NCBI GenBank assembly: GCA_015680635.1
Contig: JAABOA010000546.1
Coordinates: forward strand, 1-13,301
Source of the DNA: Lunasporangiospora selenospora
Lineage: Eukaryota > Mortierellomycota > Mortierellomycetes > Mortierellales > Mortierellaceae
Reading direction: 5' to 3'
Length of the DNA: 13,301 nucleotides
Shown piece after piece: positions 1-8,970 of this stretch (positions are counted from its first letter, which is position 1; each line of letters begins with the position of its first letter). The notes beneath the pieces were generated by a model. That model made no database searches, was not told the DNA's origin, and was given only the letters and a program-made list of their open reading frames with translations. The translations under genes were made by a program, and so were the position numbers.

Positions 1-50
1 ATATACACACAGACACCGCCTGCCATGCCCTGCCCTGCTCTGCCTTGCTT

Positions 51-130
51 GTCTACCTGCCTTGCCTTGCCTTGTCCGAATGTCTACCTGCCTTGCCTTG
101 CCTTGTCCGAATGTCTACCTGCCTTGTCCG
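51..130. repeat. 31-bp tandem repeat, about 2.5 copies
   Basis: A unit beginning GTCTACCTGCCTTG starts at 51, 82 and 113, giving an exact 31-base period. The first two copies are identical across 51-81 and 82-112. The third copy lacks the internal CCTTGCCTTG and runs out near 130. Each full unit also contains a short CCTTG sub-repeat. It looks like a small minisatellite made by slippage. No protein or RNA function is suggested by the sequence. Confidence 0.85.
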
Positions 131-1138
131 TAGGTGGACAAGTAAGCAGGACAGCCAAACGAGCGGATGAGCGAACGGATATGCAAGCGAGTGAATGGCA
201 AAGACGAACAGGCGGCCAAGTGACCTCTCTGCCAATGCATTACCCCGCCGAACGAAGAGGAACGGAAGCCGATAATGACCAAGACTGGAGCAACGCTATT
301 GGATCGGTTATCAAGAGATAGAGACGAGATTCCGGGAAGGAGGCGCAAGAGACTGATGAGGCAGAGGGCAGATGAGGGGATTGGCGACCCAAAGCAAGAT
401 ACGACCGAGTCGACCTGAGTCAGGCCAAGTGGGAGTGGTCCAGCGAACAGAGCAGCCCAGGCATAATAAAAAAAATGTGCAGCCTGGCCGTTTTGCGTCC
501 TTGCGGTCCCGTGTCGGCCGGTTCACGATGGCCCTCTTGGTAGCCTCTCTCCTCCCTCTTGCAGAAGGATGGGAGGGATATGACCATCAAAAGACAGCCG
601 AGACGAGAGGTCGAGACAGAGAATGGACGAGTGGGCAAGCGAGCGAACATTGAGGCAGGCGGGCGGGCGGCTCTGTTTGGATTGAGGTTGCAGCTCTCAG
701 AATCAATTCTCGGTAATCACCGCACAGAGAGAGGCGAGCAGGCGAGAGGGGTCCTGCTGGACAACCTATTGCGGTGGCAGCGTCGTTGGCCGTCTGCCTG
801 CGGCCGTACACAAATGGGAATCATGCAGTCGTGCCATCTGCGCGGCTCTCCGCTCTCATTCTCCCCTGCCCACTCCTCCCAGCCAATAGCGAGCGCGGCC
901 CACCAGGGAGCAGACTCGCCCCGCCCGTCGTGGCCGCCGAATTTGGGTCTCTCCTTCTCGGCCATCCACCTGTCGGCCGTCTCTTTTCCTCTCTGTGTTT
1001 TGTTCTTGGCCCACTAATTATACGCCCGTGGGCCCACTCGCGACCACTCTATCGGCCATCCTCTACCCCGACCCCGGGTGATGATGACTTGTTGCATGGT
1101 ATGGTCCGACTGGGCCTGGCCTGACTGAGGTCGCCCAT
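131..1138. other. Gene-free upstream region
   Basis: About 1 kb with no supportable gene on either strand. Open frames here are short, overlap each other in several frames and give low-complexity translations with no recognisable family. The left half is rich in GAG/GCGA-type purine words; the right half becomes C/T-rich. A CCAAT pentamer lies at 883-887 in AGCCAATAGCG, which could be a CCAAT-box for the velvet gene about 740 bases downstream, but the distance makes this weak. The end of an upstream gene is not visible. Confidence 0.5.
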
Positions 1139-1146
1139 TATATTTA
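1139..1146 (+). promoter_or_regulatory. TATA-like element upstream of the velvet gene
   Basis: TATATTTA lies immediately before the start of the long polypyrimidine leader (about 1170-1620). From here to the velvet start codon only two ATGs occur (1509 and 1623). This fits transcription beginning shortly downstream of this point, with a leader of roughly 450 bases. The assignment is by pattern and position only. Confidence 0.35.
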
Positions 1147-1169
1147 GCCAGTTATCGCCACAGCTCGTT

Positions 1170-1622
1170 TTGTCCTTTTTGTTCCCTCTGACCTTTTTTT
1201 CCTCTTCTTTCTCTTTCTCTTTTTTCTTTCCTCCTCACTCTTTCTGTCTATCTGCCTCTTTCCACACTCTCACTCTTTCCTCCTCTTTCTCTTCCTCTCA
1301 CTCTCTTTCCTCCCCTCACTCCCTATCCTTCTCTCACTCCTCACTCTCCATCCCTTTCCCCTTCCTTCCTCCAACGTCTTTGCTCGACTTGGGGTTCTTT
1401 TCACTCTCGCCTTCGCCACTCTCACTGCCACTCTGCTTCCTCCACGACCTCGACTCTGACTCTGTCTCGTCCTCGTCCTCGTCCTCGATACTCTCGCTCA
1501 CCCCGGCCATGTTCCAACTGTGAACATCCGGCACTCTCTCGATTCACTCATACTGTTCGCCTTCCTCCTCCACCCCTCACCTCCTCCACCCAACCCACCC
1601 TCGGTCTTCTCTCTCCTCAACC
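1170..1622 (+). promoter_or_regulatory. Polypyrimidine leader of the velvet gene
   Basis: The + strand is almost entirely C and T from about 1170 to 1480, mostly CTCTT/CACTC/TCCTC words, and remains C/T-rich up to the start codon. The translation in the open frame is only Ser/Phe/Leu/Pro and is not a protein. Such CT blocks are common around fungal transcription starts. Apart from the tiny uORF at 1509 the stretch has no ATG, as expected of a 5' leader. Confidence 0.55.
1509..1523 (+). promoter_or_regulatory. Four-codon upstream ORF in the velvet leader
   Basis: ATG at 1509 is followed by three codons (Phe, Gln, Leu) and TGA at 1521-1523. It is the only ATG between the TATA-like element and the velvet start. 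The uORF stop is 99 bases before the main ATG. If transcribed, scanning ribosomes would meet it first, so it could dampen or condition velvet translation. The sequence shows the ORF; its use is inferred. Confidence 0.45.
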
Positions 1623-3515
1623 ATGGTCAAGTCTTCGTCCTCAACGCCATACTGCTTTGTCAGTGGCCTGACTGAAAAGAGCAATATTGCCCCACCGTAG
1701 GTGTTTCTCCAATTCCCTTTTCTTCTCGTTTGTACTTGTTGCCTTACCCCGAGGATATGTGCCCCTGGGTGCCCTCGGCTAAACTGGGAAGCGGACTGAT
1801 TATGGTTTGGTCCCAAAAAAAAATCTTTTTATTTCTTTATTCTCTGACACTCACCGCCCTTTCCTCATCTCCCCTGCGCCCATTCAGGTCCAAATTTGTC
1901 CTCACTATTCGCCAGCAGCCCCAACGGGGCAAGGTCTGCGGCATCAAGGAGCGAGACCGGCGGCCCATTGACCCACCACCAATTGTTCAGATCAAACTTT
2001 CTGACCCAGCCTCGGACAAGAACAAGTAAGTTCCTCTCTCTATCTATTTACCATCTGCTCCTGCTCCTCCCGTGGTCAACATCACTTCCCTGCCGACCCT
2101 TTGTCCCTTGTACCTGCAACAGTCAACAGTCCCTGACCAATTCTCTCTCTCTCTGTCTTTCTCCGCTCCTCAGGGATTACCTCCAGAGTCCGTATCTCTT
2201 CATGTGTTGTAACCTTGTCCATGCCGACAACCCTTCGGGGGAGATTGTAGCCCCCGCACACCGTGTCCTCGCTGGCACGGTTGTCTCGTCCCTCAACCGG
2301 CTCAAGGACATTGACAACTCTGATGGCGGCTACTTTGTCTTTGGCGATGTCTCTGTGCGAATTGAAGGTGTCTTCTGTTTGCGCTTCACGCTCTTCGAAT
2401 TGATCGAAGGCCAGGTCGTGCACATCATGACTTCCACTTCGAGCCCACTCACCATCTTCACCCCCAAGGCTTTCCCTGGCATGCTCGAATCTACATTCCT
2501 ATCCCGGAGCTTCTCGGACCAGGGTGTGCGTATCCGCATCCGCAAGGACCATCATGTCAAGCCCAAAAAGCCCTCTATCGATGGCCAAGATGGCTCCATG
2601 CATAGCCCGCCTTCATCGACCCATGAGGCGGAACACAGTGACACAGACCTCGATCTGCATGGCATTCATCACAAGCGCACTCGATCGTCACTCTCGCATC
2701 TCTCGCACGACGAGCCCTTCCACCCCTATGCGTCCCACTACCCTGCGCACCCCCTTCGCCACGTTGCCATTGCTGCCCGTCCGAACCACACTGAGTATCA
2801 CTCGTCACATTCGGACTTTGATCGCACGCCGCCTTCCTCGCCTGGTCAACAGCGCTACGGATCTGTGGACAGTCACTGGTCGAGCCATCCAACGGCCCGG
2901 TATGCGGCGCCATACCCACATCCGTCTCCATCCGCACACGGATATGCTCCACCACACGAGCATGTCCACGCTCACCATGCGCATCCTACCCACGGTTATG
3001 GCCGTGAAGGATCGCCTCATGGCCATGCCCCATCGCGCACCCTAGCAGCTGTTCACTCGCACTCCTCATCCAAATCATCCTCCCCATCGCCTTCTGTATA
3101 TAGTCACTCGCCCCGCCATCACCCGTACCCACATCCACCTTCACATTCGTACTCACACCCGCCTCCTCCTGCGCACAACTATGCACATGGTCGGAGCACA
3201 GCTCAGTCGATGGACCACGAAATGGAGTACACGCCTTCTGCACACAGCCCCCGGGCTGCAGAACCATACCGGAGCCGCACACCGTCGATGACATCGCAGC
3301 ATAGCGACGGCAACACTTCGCCGCCTCATCCTTGCTCTCCACCCGAGTCACAAGCAGGCCTGCGATTTGATGGACGCTCGGCCTCACCACCCTCACCAAG
3401 ACTGCCAGCTCTACCTGCATTCCTCCCGCGGTTGGCCAAGTCAAGCACGGGAGGGGATAAGATCCAGTTGCCACCGATCCACATGTTGTCGACAACAGGA
3501 TCGCCAAGGGACTAG
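1623..3515 (+). CDS. Velvet-domain regulatory protein (VosA/VelB-like)
   Basis: Coding exons 1623-1696, 1888-2025 and 2174-3515 join in frame to 517 aa. Velvet proteins are fungal nuclear regulators with an NF-kB-like DNA-binding fold that couple development, spore viability and secondary metabolism, often as heterodimers. The velvet domain spans about residues 26-196. Visible hallmarks are QQP at 34-36, CG at 42-43, DRRPIDPPPIVQ at 48-59, GGYFVFGDVSVR at 122-133 and FPGMLESTFLSRSFSDQG at 171-188, followed by a basic RIRIRKD segment that could serve in nuclear import or DNA contact. The uninterrupted N-terminal domain and the FLSRSF.DQG ending look closest to VosA/VelB rather than VeA; the subfamily is inferred. 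Residues 197-517 are disordered and rich in His, Pro and Ser, with a second basic patch (HHKRTR) near 236. The start at 1623 has a good context (CAACCATGG) and joins exactly to the conserved domain. Confidence 0.9.
1697..1887 (+). other. Velvet intron 1
   Basis: The donor is GTAGGT and the acceptor CATTCAG, 191 bases. It splits a proline codon (CC|G) and is needed to join the start exon to the conserved SKFVLTIRQQP segment. CTGAC about 40 bases before the acceptor is a plausible branch site. A second possible donor, GTGTTT, lies four bases downstream at 1701 but would shift the frame. Confidence 0.8.
2026..2173 (+). other. Velvet intron 2
   Basis: The donor is GTAAGT and the acceptor CCTCAG, 148 bases. 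It lies inside the velvet domain between DKNK and DYLQSPYLF and splits a lysine codon (AA|G). CTGACC about 35 bases upstream of the acceptor is a candidate branch site. Removal restores a continuous domain. Confidence 0.88.
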
Positions 3516-3602
3516 GAACCTCTACCACTTTCACTCCATCCTTCAATGGACCATGCCGGCCATGGTCATCGCTACTAATCCTCCTTTACAGATACAAAAA
3601 AG

Positions 3603-3615
3603 AATAAAGAATAAA
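3603..3615 (+). terminator. Tandem poly(A) signals of the velvet gene
   Basis: Two AATAAA hexamers, at 3603-3608 and 3610-3615, lie 88 bases after the velvet stop codon. They sit just before the TC microsatellite, whose transcript would be a U/C-rich downstream element. Confidence 0.6.
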
Positions 3616-3632
3616 AAGAATGAAAAAATCAA

Positions 3633-3666
3633 TCTCTCTCTATTTCTCTCTCTGTCTCTGTCTCTT

Positions 3667-3733
<67 letters not shown>
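3633..3733. repeat. (TC)n microsatellite
   Basis: About 100 bases of TC dinucleotides. The 5' part is imperfect, with TTT and TG interruptions. It is followed by an uninterrupted run at 3677-3732 of 28 units. It lies downstream of the velvet poly(A) signals and upstream of the DNAJC3-like promoter. The long Ser-Leu or Arg-Glu frames it opens are artefacts. Confidence 0.95.
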
Positions 3734-3734
<1 letters not shown>

Positions 3735-3830
3735 TGGGCGAATTATGCAGGTGCTGTGCCCTGACTGTCTGGTAGTTATGGCTCCATCTCTAGGTTTAGC
3801 CTCCTGAAGATGATGGCCTCTGCCCAGAGA

Positions 3831-3849
3831 CCAATCGCATCCTGCCACA
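3831..3849 (+). promoter_or_regulatory. ER-stress-element-like site, CCAAT-N9-CCACA
   Basis: CCAAT at 3831-3835, exactly nine bases, then CCACA at 3845-3849. The animal ER stress response element is CCAAT-N9-CCACG, so spacing is exact and only the last base differs. It lies 68 bases before a TATA box and about 275 bases before the start codon of an ER co-chaperone whose animal orthologue is induced by ER stress. The CCAAT half alone would be an ordinary NF-Y/HAP site. Function of the second half in a fungus is speculative. Confidence 0.4.
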
Positions 3850-3916
3850 CCAGGAGCCCGAACCGAACGATAGTGAGCCAAACTAGGCTGCAGCAATTGG
3901 AGGAGGGTAATCTTTG

Positions 3917-3924
3917 TATAAATA
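3917..3924 (+). promoter_or_regulatory. TATA box of the DNAJC3-like gene
   Basis: TATAAATA stands 201 bases before the start codon. There is no ATG between it and 4125, so the first ATG of a transcript begun here is the one used. A CT-rich leader (about 4000-4060) follows. Confidence 0.6.
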
Positions 3925-4124
3925 ATATCAAGAGCCTTTCTCTGAGCTCATCATTCTCCATCCATTTCTTGGTCGATTCCCATTGCATCCTTGACAGTTG
4001 CTCATCCTCCCCACTCCCTCTACTCTTTCTACTCTCTTCACTCTTTCGACCTTACTCAACGGCAACCCATCGCCTGCGGGACAACTCCCTTATTTCTCCT
4101 GGCTAATACACTCCCTGTTCGAGA

Positions 4125-5992
4125 ATGAGACTGCACTTGCTCTCGCTGCTTCCAGTATTCCTCTCGTTGAGGAGCGTCTGTGCTGAACCACAGACCACTC
4201 AACAGTTCCTTGACCAGGCCTCCTTCCACCTCGGCAAGGGCGAGTACAACCTGGCTCTTCAGAACTACGACGCTGCCATTGGTATGCTCTCCTCCCAGAC
4301 ACGCTCTCCATCTTTTTATAATCGTCCAGTCGTTACCACACATCCCCCCTTCGCAATGCTAACGGTCGCTGATTTCTCTTTTTGATCACTCTAGAGCGAG
4401 ACCCGACCAACTATCTGTCCTACTTCAAGCGTGCAGCCACCTACATGACCCTGGGTCGTAACCATCAGGCCGTTTCTGACTTTACAAAGATCCTCGAGCT
4501 CAAGCCTGATTTCCGACAGGCTCTTTTGCAGCGTGGCAAGATCCACACCAAGACTGGAGACTTTGAAAAGGCCAAGCAGGATTTGGAGCTTCATGCCAAG
4601 GACAATAGCCAGGATGAAGAGACTATTCAGTTGTTGATGTCGATTGATGTGGCCTCAAAGGCGCTCTCGCTGGCCGAGGATGCTGCATCCAAGGGACAAA
4701 TGGAAGAGTGTGTACAGATTTTGGGTGCCGCCATCCTTGTCTCTCCACTTTACACCCCCTTCCGGCTGCAGAGAGCCGAGTGCCGTATTGCCAAGGGTGA
4801 GGTGGAGGAAGCCGTGAACGACTTGAGGTGAGTAGTTGATGCTTTGACTTCCAAATCTCTTGGCAACCCTATTGACTTTCTGTTCACCCTTCAAATGTCT
4901 CACGCCTCTCTTTCTTTCTTTTTGTCTTGTCTAGCCGTGCAACTCACAATGCAGCAACCAATCCTAAACTAATGCACCGCCTGTCAACTATGAGCTACTA
5001 TTCACTTTACATGCCAGAGCAGGCTTTGGGTCACGTCAAGCAGTGTATTTCCTTCGACCCCGAAAACAAGCTCTGCAAAGCGCTCTTCCGGAAGCTCAAG
5101 ACCACAGAAAAGGAAATGACCAAGTTGAGATCGGATCTGGAGAATGGTCGTTGGGCAGGAGCTATTAACAAGGCCGTTGGTAGTGACCAAGCCCTGTCAA
5201 CATCCATTCTCCAAGAGACGGAAACGATGGAAAAGGATAATAACGCTGTCGGAAAGATGCCCAAGAGATTGCTCTTGAGCATCTACTCTGCAGCCTGTAA
5301 AGCATATACTGAGGTAAGGATGGTGATTTCCTTTGCCAAAAGGCAGATTGGGTTGCCAGAGCATTCAAAGAGCAACGTATTCTAACTTTCCCTACCCACA
5401 ATGACACTTTGGTGTTCTATAGACAAAGGACGCAAAGAAGGCTTTGAAATGGTGCTCGGACACGTTGTCGCTGGACGAAACCAACGTGGATGGGCTTGTG
5501 GGTCGTGGTATGGCACACCTGTTGAACGACGAATTTGAGGAGGCAGTCCGGGACCTGAACCAGGCCCACGAGGCTTCAGGCGGTCAGGACTATAATATTC
5601 AAGAGAAGCTCAACAAGGCTCAACGGTTACTGAAGCAATCCAAGAAGAAGGACTACTACAAGATCTTGGGAGTCTCACGCACTGCGAGCGAGCGAGAAAT
5701 CAAGAAGGCATTCAGGAAGCAGGCACTCATGTGGCATCCAGACACGTACAGAGGTGATCTCTCGTCCTCAGAAGTGGAAAAGAGGATGGCAGGATTGAAC
5801 GAGGCCTATGAGGTGTTGAGCGACAGTCAACTGCGAGCTCGCTTTGATAACGGAGATGATCCAAATGACCATGAGGCGCAACAGAACCCCTTTGCACATG
5901 GATTTGGAGGAGCTGGTAACCCGTTCTTTTTCCAGCAGGGCAGTGGAAGTCCCTATGGAGATGGAACGTTCACCTTTAACTTTCAATTCTAG
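4125..5992 (+). CDS. DNAJC3: ER-lumenal TPR/J-domain co-chaperone, DNAJC3/p58IPK type
   Basis: Exons 4125-4281, 4395-4827, 4935-5313 and 5423-5992 join to 512 aa, close to the length of animal DNAJC3 (about 500). Family members sit in the ER lumen, bind unfolded clients through TPR repeats and stimulate the ATPase of BiP through the J domain. Residues 1-20 form a signal peptide: MRLH, a Leu-rich core, and VCA before the likely cleavage at 20/21. TPR helices fill about 22-395, for example YLSYFKRAATYMTLGRNHQA and RLQRAECRIAKGEVEEAVNDL. The segment KAQRLLKQSKKKDYYKILGV leads into the J domain (about 400-465), with the HPD triad at 428-430. A Gly/Phe-rich tail ends FTFNFQF, much like the animal protein, with no KDEL-type signal. 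The gene symbol follows the animal family; orthology is strongly supported by architecture. Confidence 0.93.
4282..4394 (+). other. DNAJC3-like intron 1
   Basis: The donor is GTATGC and the acceptor CTCTAG, 113 bases. TGCTAAC at 4357-4363 is a good branch site. Splicing rebuilds a glutamate codon (G|AG) in DAAI-E-RDPTNY within a TPR. Confidence 0.88.
4828..4934 (+). other. DNAJC3-like intron 2
   Basis: The donor is GTGAGT and the acceptor GTCTAG after a T-rich tract, 107 bases. It splits a serine codon (AG|C) and joins EEAVNDLR to RATHNAATNP. Confidence 0.87.
5314..5422 (+). other. DNAJC3-like intron 3
   Basis: The donor is GTAAGG and the acceptor TCTATAG, 109 bases, phase 0. TTCTAAC at 5380-5386 is a likely branch site. 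It joins KAYTE to TKDAKKALKW within a TPR. Confidence 0.88.
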
Positions 5993-6013
5993 TCAAAGCA
6001 ATGAAATAATAAT

Positions 6014-6019
6014 AATAAA
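6014..6019 (+). terminator. Poly(A) signal of the DNAJC3-like gene
   Basis: AATAAA comes after two AAT repeats, only 22 bases past the stop codon. It implies a very short 3' UTR. No other AATAAA is seen before the next gene. Confidence 0.5.
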
Positions 6020-6511
6020 CGCTTATACCCTCCTCTCTTCGGGGCGGAATGCAAAAAGAAAAAAAAACTTCAAAGGGTGTGACCTTAAGGGTATCTCTCC
6101 CTATTTAAACTTCTTGGCTCTGCAGCTTGGATTTGGTCCTCCTCTAACATTTATCTGGTAATTGCAGCCCCAACATCAACCACCGCATTGGAGTGAGCAA
6201 AAAACGTGACAGATACCCTCCTGTGAGAGGAGGGATCCATCCATCGAGCTATTCATCCATCCGTCAATACCAGCAACGCATGGAGAATCGCGCTCGCCTT
6301 TTCGCCAAACATCATCGACAACGGCATTGATATGTCAATTCGTGGTCTTTTGGCGAGGATAGCAGGGCTGGACAGGGATCGCTCTTTTTTTTCGACAAGA
6401 TCGGTCGGATGGATCCACCCTTGGAGTCGGCTCATTCAAACTATTTCTCTTTTGGACCGAGTATTAATCTTGACTGGATTCTCGATTCTGGATTACCCTC
6501 CACTCTTAGAA
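6020..6511 (+). promoter_or_regulatory. Intergenic region holding the RPS5 promoter
   Basis: No independent gene is supported here. The stretch has an A-run (about 6055-6067), a TATTTAAA at about 6101-6108 that could serve as a TATA element, and a short hairpin at 6216-6234. Several ATGs follow: 6280 opens a 16-codon ORF ending at 6330, and 6332 is in frame with RPS5. Since ribosomal protein mRNAs usually have short clean leaders, transcription probably starts downstream of these ATGs, perhaps near the pyrimidine run CTATTTCTCTTTT around 6440. Otherwise a leader intron ending at CTCTTAG (6509) removes them. The sequence does not decide. Confidence 0.4.
6216..6234. repeat. Small perfect hairpin upstream of RPS5
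   Basis: CCCTCCT (6216-6222), a five-base loop, then AGGAGGG (6228-6234), a perfect 7-bp inverted repeat. Bulging A6215 lets GAT/ATC extend the stem by three pairs. It has no T-tract and no obvious role; it may be chance or a palindromic binding site. Confidence 0.5.
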
Positions 6512-7583
<1,072 letters not shown>

Positions 7584-7701
7584 ATGGTGTATTTCATACT
7601 ATTGGAGCCTCGCCAGTTTTGGCAAGAGAGTGTTGGAGGATTGCTCCTTTGCAGTCCTTTTTTCTCTTTCTTTTCAATACGCCCTTATTGTGATTGATCT
7701 C

Positions 7702-7707
7702 AATAAA
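7702..7707 (+). terminator. Poly(A) signal of RPS5
   Basis: AATAAA lies 119 bases after the RPS5 stop codon in CTCAATAAAACG and is followed by a T-rich stretch, consistent with a normal fungal 3' end. Confidence 0.65.
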
Positions 7708-8970
7708 ACGCATGGAAATCTGCATAGAAGAGTCCCTTTCTTTTTTGTTATCTATTTTACTCTATTTTTTGCATGAACGGGAGCGCGCGATTCAGGGAGT
7801 TATTTGGTCGACATAGTCTTTATCCCAAGATACATGTGCAGGCGTATATCAGAAGGGTCGAGGCACCATGAAAAAAAAAGGCTGCACTCATTGGGGTTTG
7901 GAGCAGACACGGTTATTCTCACGCAAGCCACCGTATACCTCACATGATTCTTTGCGGCAGTATTTCCGCCCCAGACCCATCGAAAGACGAGTTATTCCCT
8001 TGTCCTCCTTCCCCGCCCTTAAGACCATTAAGCCTTTACCGTAAGTTGAATGCACGTCTCTGTTCAGTACTTCCAACGGTTCAATGGTCCAAAGAGTGGT
8101 AGCCCTTTCAGTACGTGTTTGAGAGAAGACCCTGTCTACGACTTCCCCGGCCGATCCACCTCCTTTTAATTATCCTCTTTCATGATGATGGGGTCAATCC
8201 AATTGTTGTTTGTTGCCGTCTGCTGTGGCTGATGGAGAGCCGGGCGCCTCGGACCCATTCTCCGTCGAACCTACACTGGGCCAGGAAAATAGACATGAAA
8301 AAAGAGGACAGGAGCAGAGCTGCGTTCCCCTTGGTCATATTATATTTTCCATCGAGCACATCGACTGTTCATTGATGAATGATCCAATCAACATTAAATG
8401 GGTCTTGGTGCGACAGCCACCTGTTTGATGTCCCTGCTTTACTTCTTTTCCATTGAATTTTAGCTCATGTGGTCTAGGAGTATCTGGCGAGAAGTGAACC
8501 AACAAGAGGAGCGAAATCAGCAAACATCTAACCCTGGCCTGGTCTACTCTTCTCTCCACCAGCAATTTGCAGAGCTGAACTAGTTTAGAACGTGTCTAAC
8601 TATAGGACAGGGCAAAGCACAGGAAAAAAAGGAAAAAGGAAAAAGGAAATAGGAAAAAATAAGAACACAGAGCACTTGGCACGAGGCTTCAGGAAGCAGA
8701 AACCGAAAAGGAACACCCTAACAGGAAAACACAACCCTCTGCAGGCACTTCGACCTTTTGCATTGCCTCTCTCTACGCCCTTTTTTCTCCCCCTTCGCCT
8801 TTGAACGCGCCCTTCTCCAATTGCTTGTCTGATCCACTCGACCAGAGAACCATAACTCAAAAAAAGAACGTCCCGACATCTCCTCACACACAAACTCTCT
8901 CTTTCACTCTCTCTCCACCTCACTACCTATCTCTCCTCTATACTCTTCCCCACTCAGCCCCAATTCACAG
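7708..8970 (+). promoter_or_regulatory. Gene-free region and leader of the Myb gene
   Basis: No protein or tRNA gene is supported on either strand; the largest frames (under about 110 codons) give no recognisable sequence. CCAAT pentamers lie at 8199-8203 and 8384-8388 on the + strand. From 8470 to 8970 there is no ATG at all. That includes a purine tract (8621-8663) and a C/T-rich block (about 8878-8958) just before the start codon. This is what a long 5' leader or core promoter would look like. No clear TATA box was identified. Confidence 0.45.
8621..8663. repeat. GGAAAAA purine tract
   Basis: About five tandem copies of GGAAA(A)n in an A/G run broken only by single T residues, inside the ATG-free region before the Myb gene. 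It may be a nucleosome-depleting poly(dA) promoter tract; that role is inference. Confidence 0.7.

Noticed and set aside
51-130. Possible CRISPR-like array because of a regular 31-base period
   Set aside because: The copies abut directly with no unique spacers, the third copy is shortened, and the context is eukaryotic.
230-250. Reb1-like recognition words such as TTACCCC (near 240 and 1743) as targets of the Myb protein
   Set aside because: They are short partial matches to a yeast consensus, expected by chance, and one lies in an intron.
1170-1523. 117-codon open frame on the + strand rich in Ser, Phe and Leu
   Set aside because: The translation only reflects the C/T-rich tract, overlaps the leader of the velvet gene and has no domain.
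2575-3546. Minus-strand and alternate-frame ORFs up to 186 codons opposite the velvet tail
   Set aside because: They mirror the biased codons of the velvet coding exon and show no recognisable family.
3367-3807. Frames over the TC microsatellite (Ser-Leu repeats on +, Arg-Glu repeats on -)
   Set aside because: They exist only because the dinucleotide repeat lacks stops; they lie across the velvet 3' end in the wrong frame.
8040-8290. Possible tRNA B-box words (GGTTCAATGG near 8078; GGTTCGACGG on the minus strand near 8265)
   Set aside because: Neither ends in the required CC, and no matching A box or cloverleaf could be drawn.
7708-8970. Small ORFs (60-107 codons) on both strands as possible orphan genes
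   Set aside because: No splice-supported extension, no codon bias and no recognisable motifs; they are compatible with chance in noncoding DNA.
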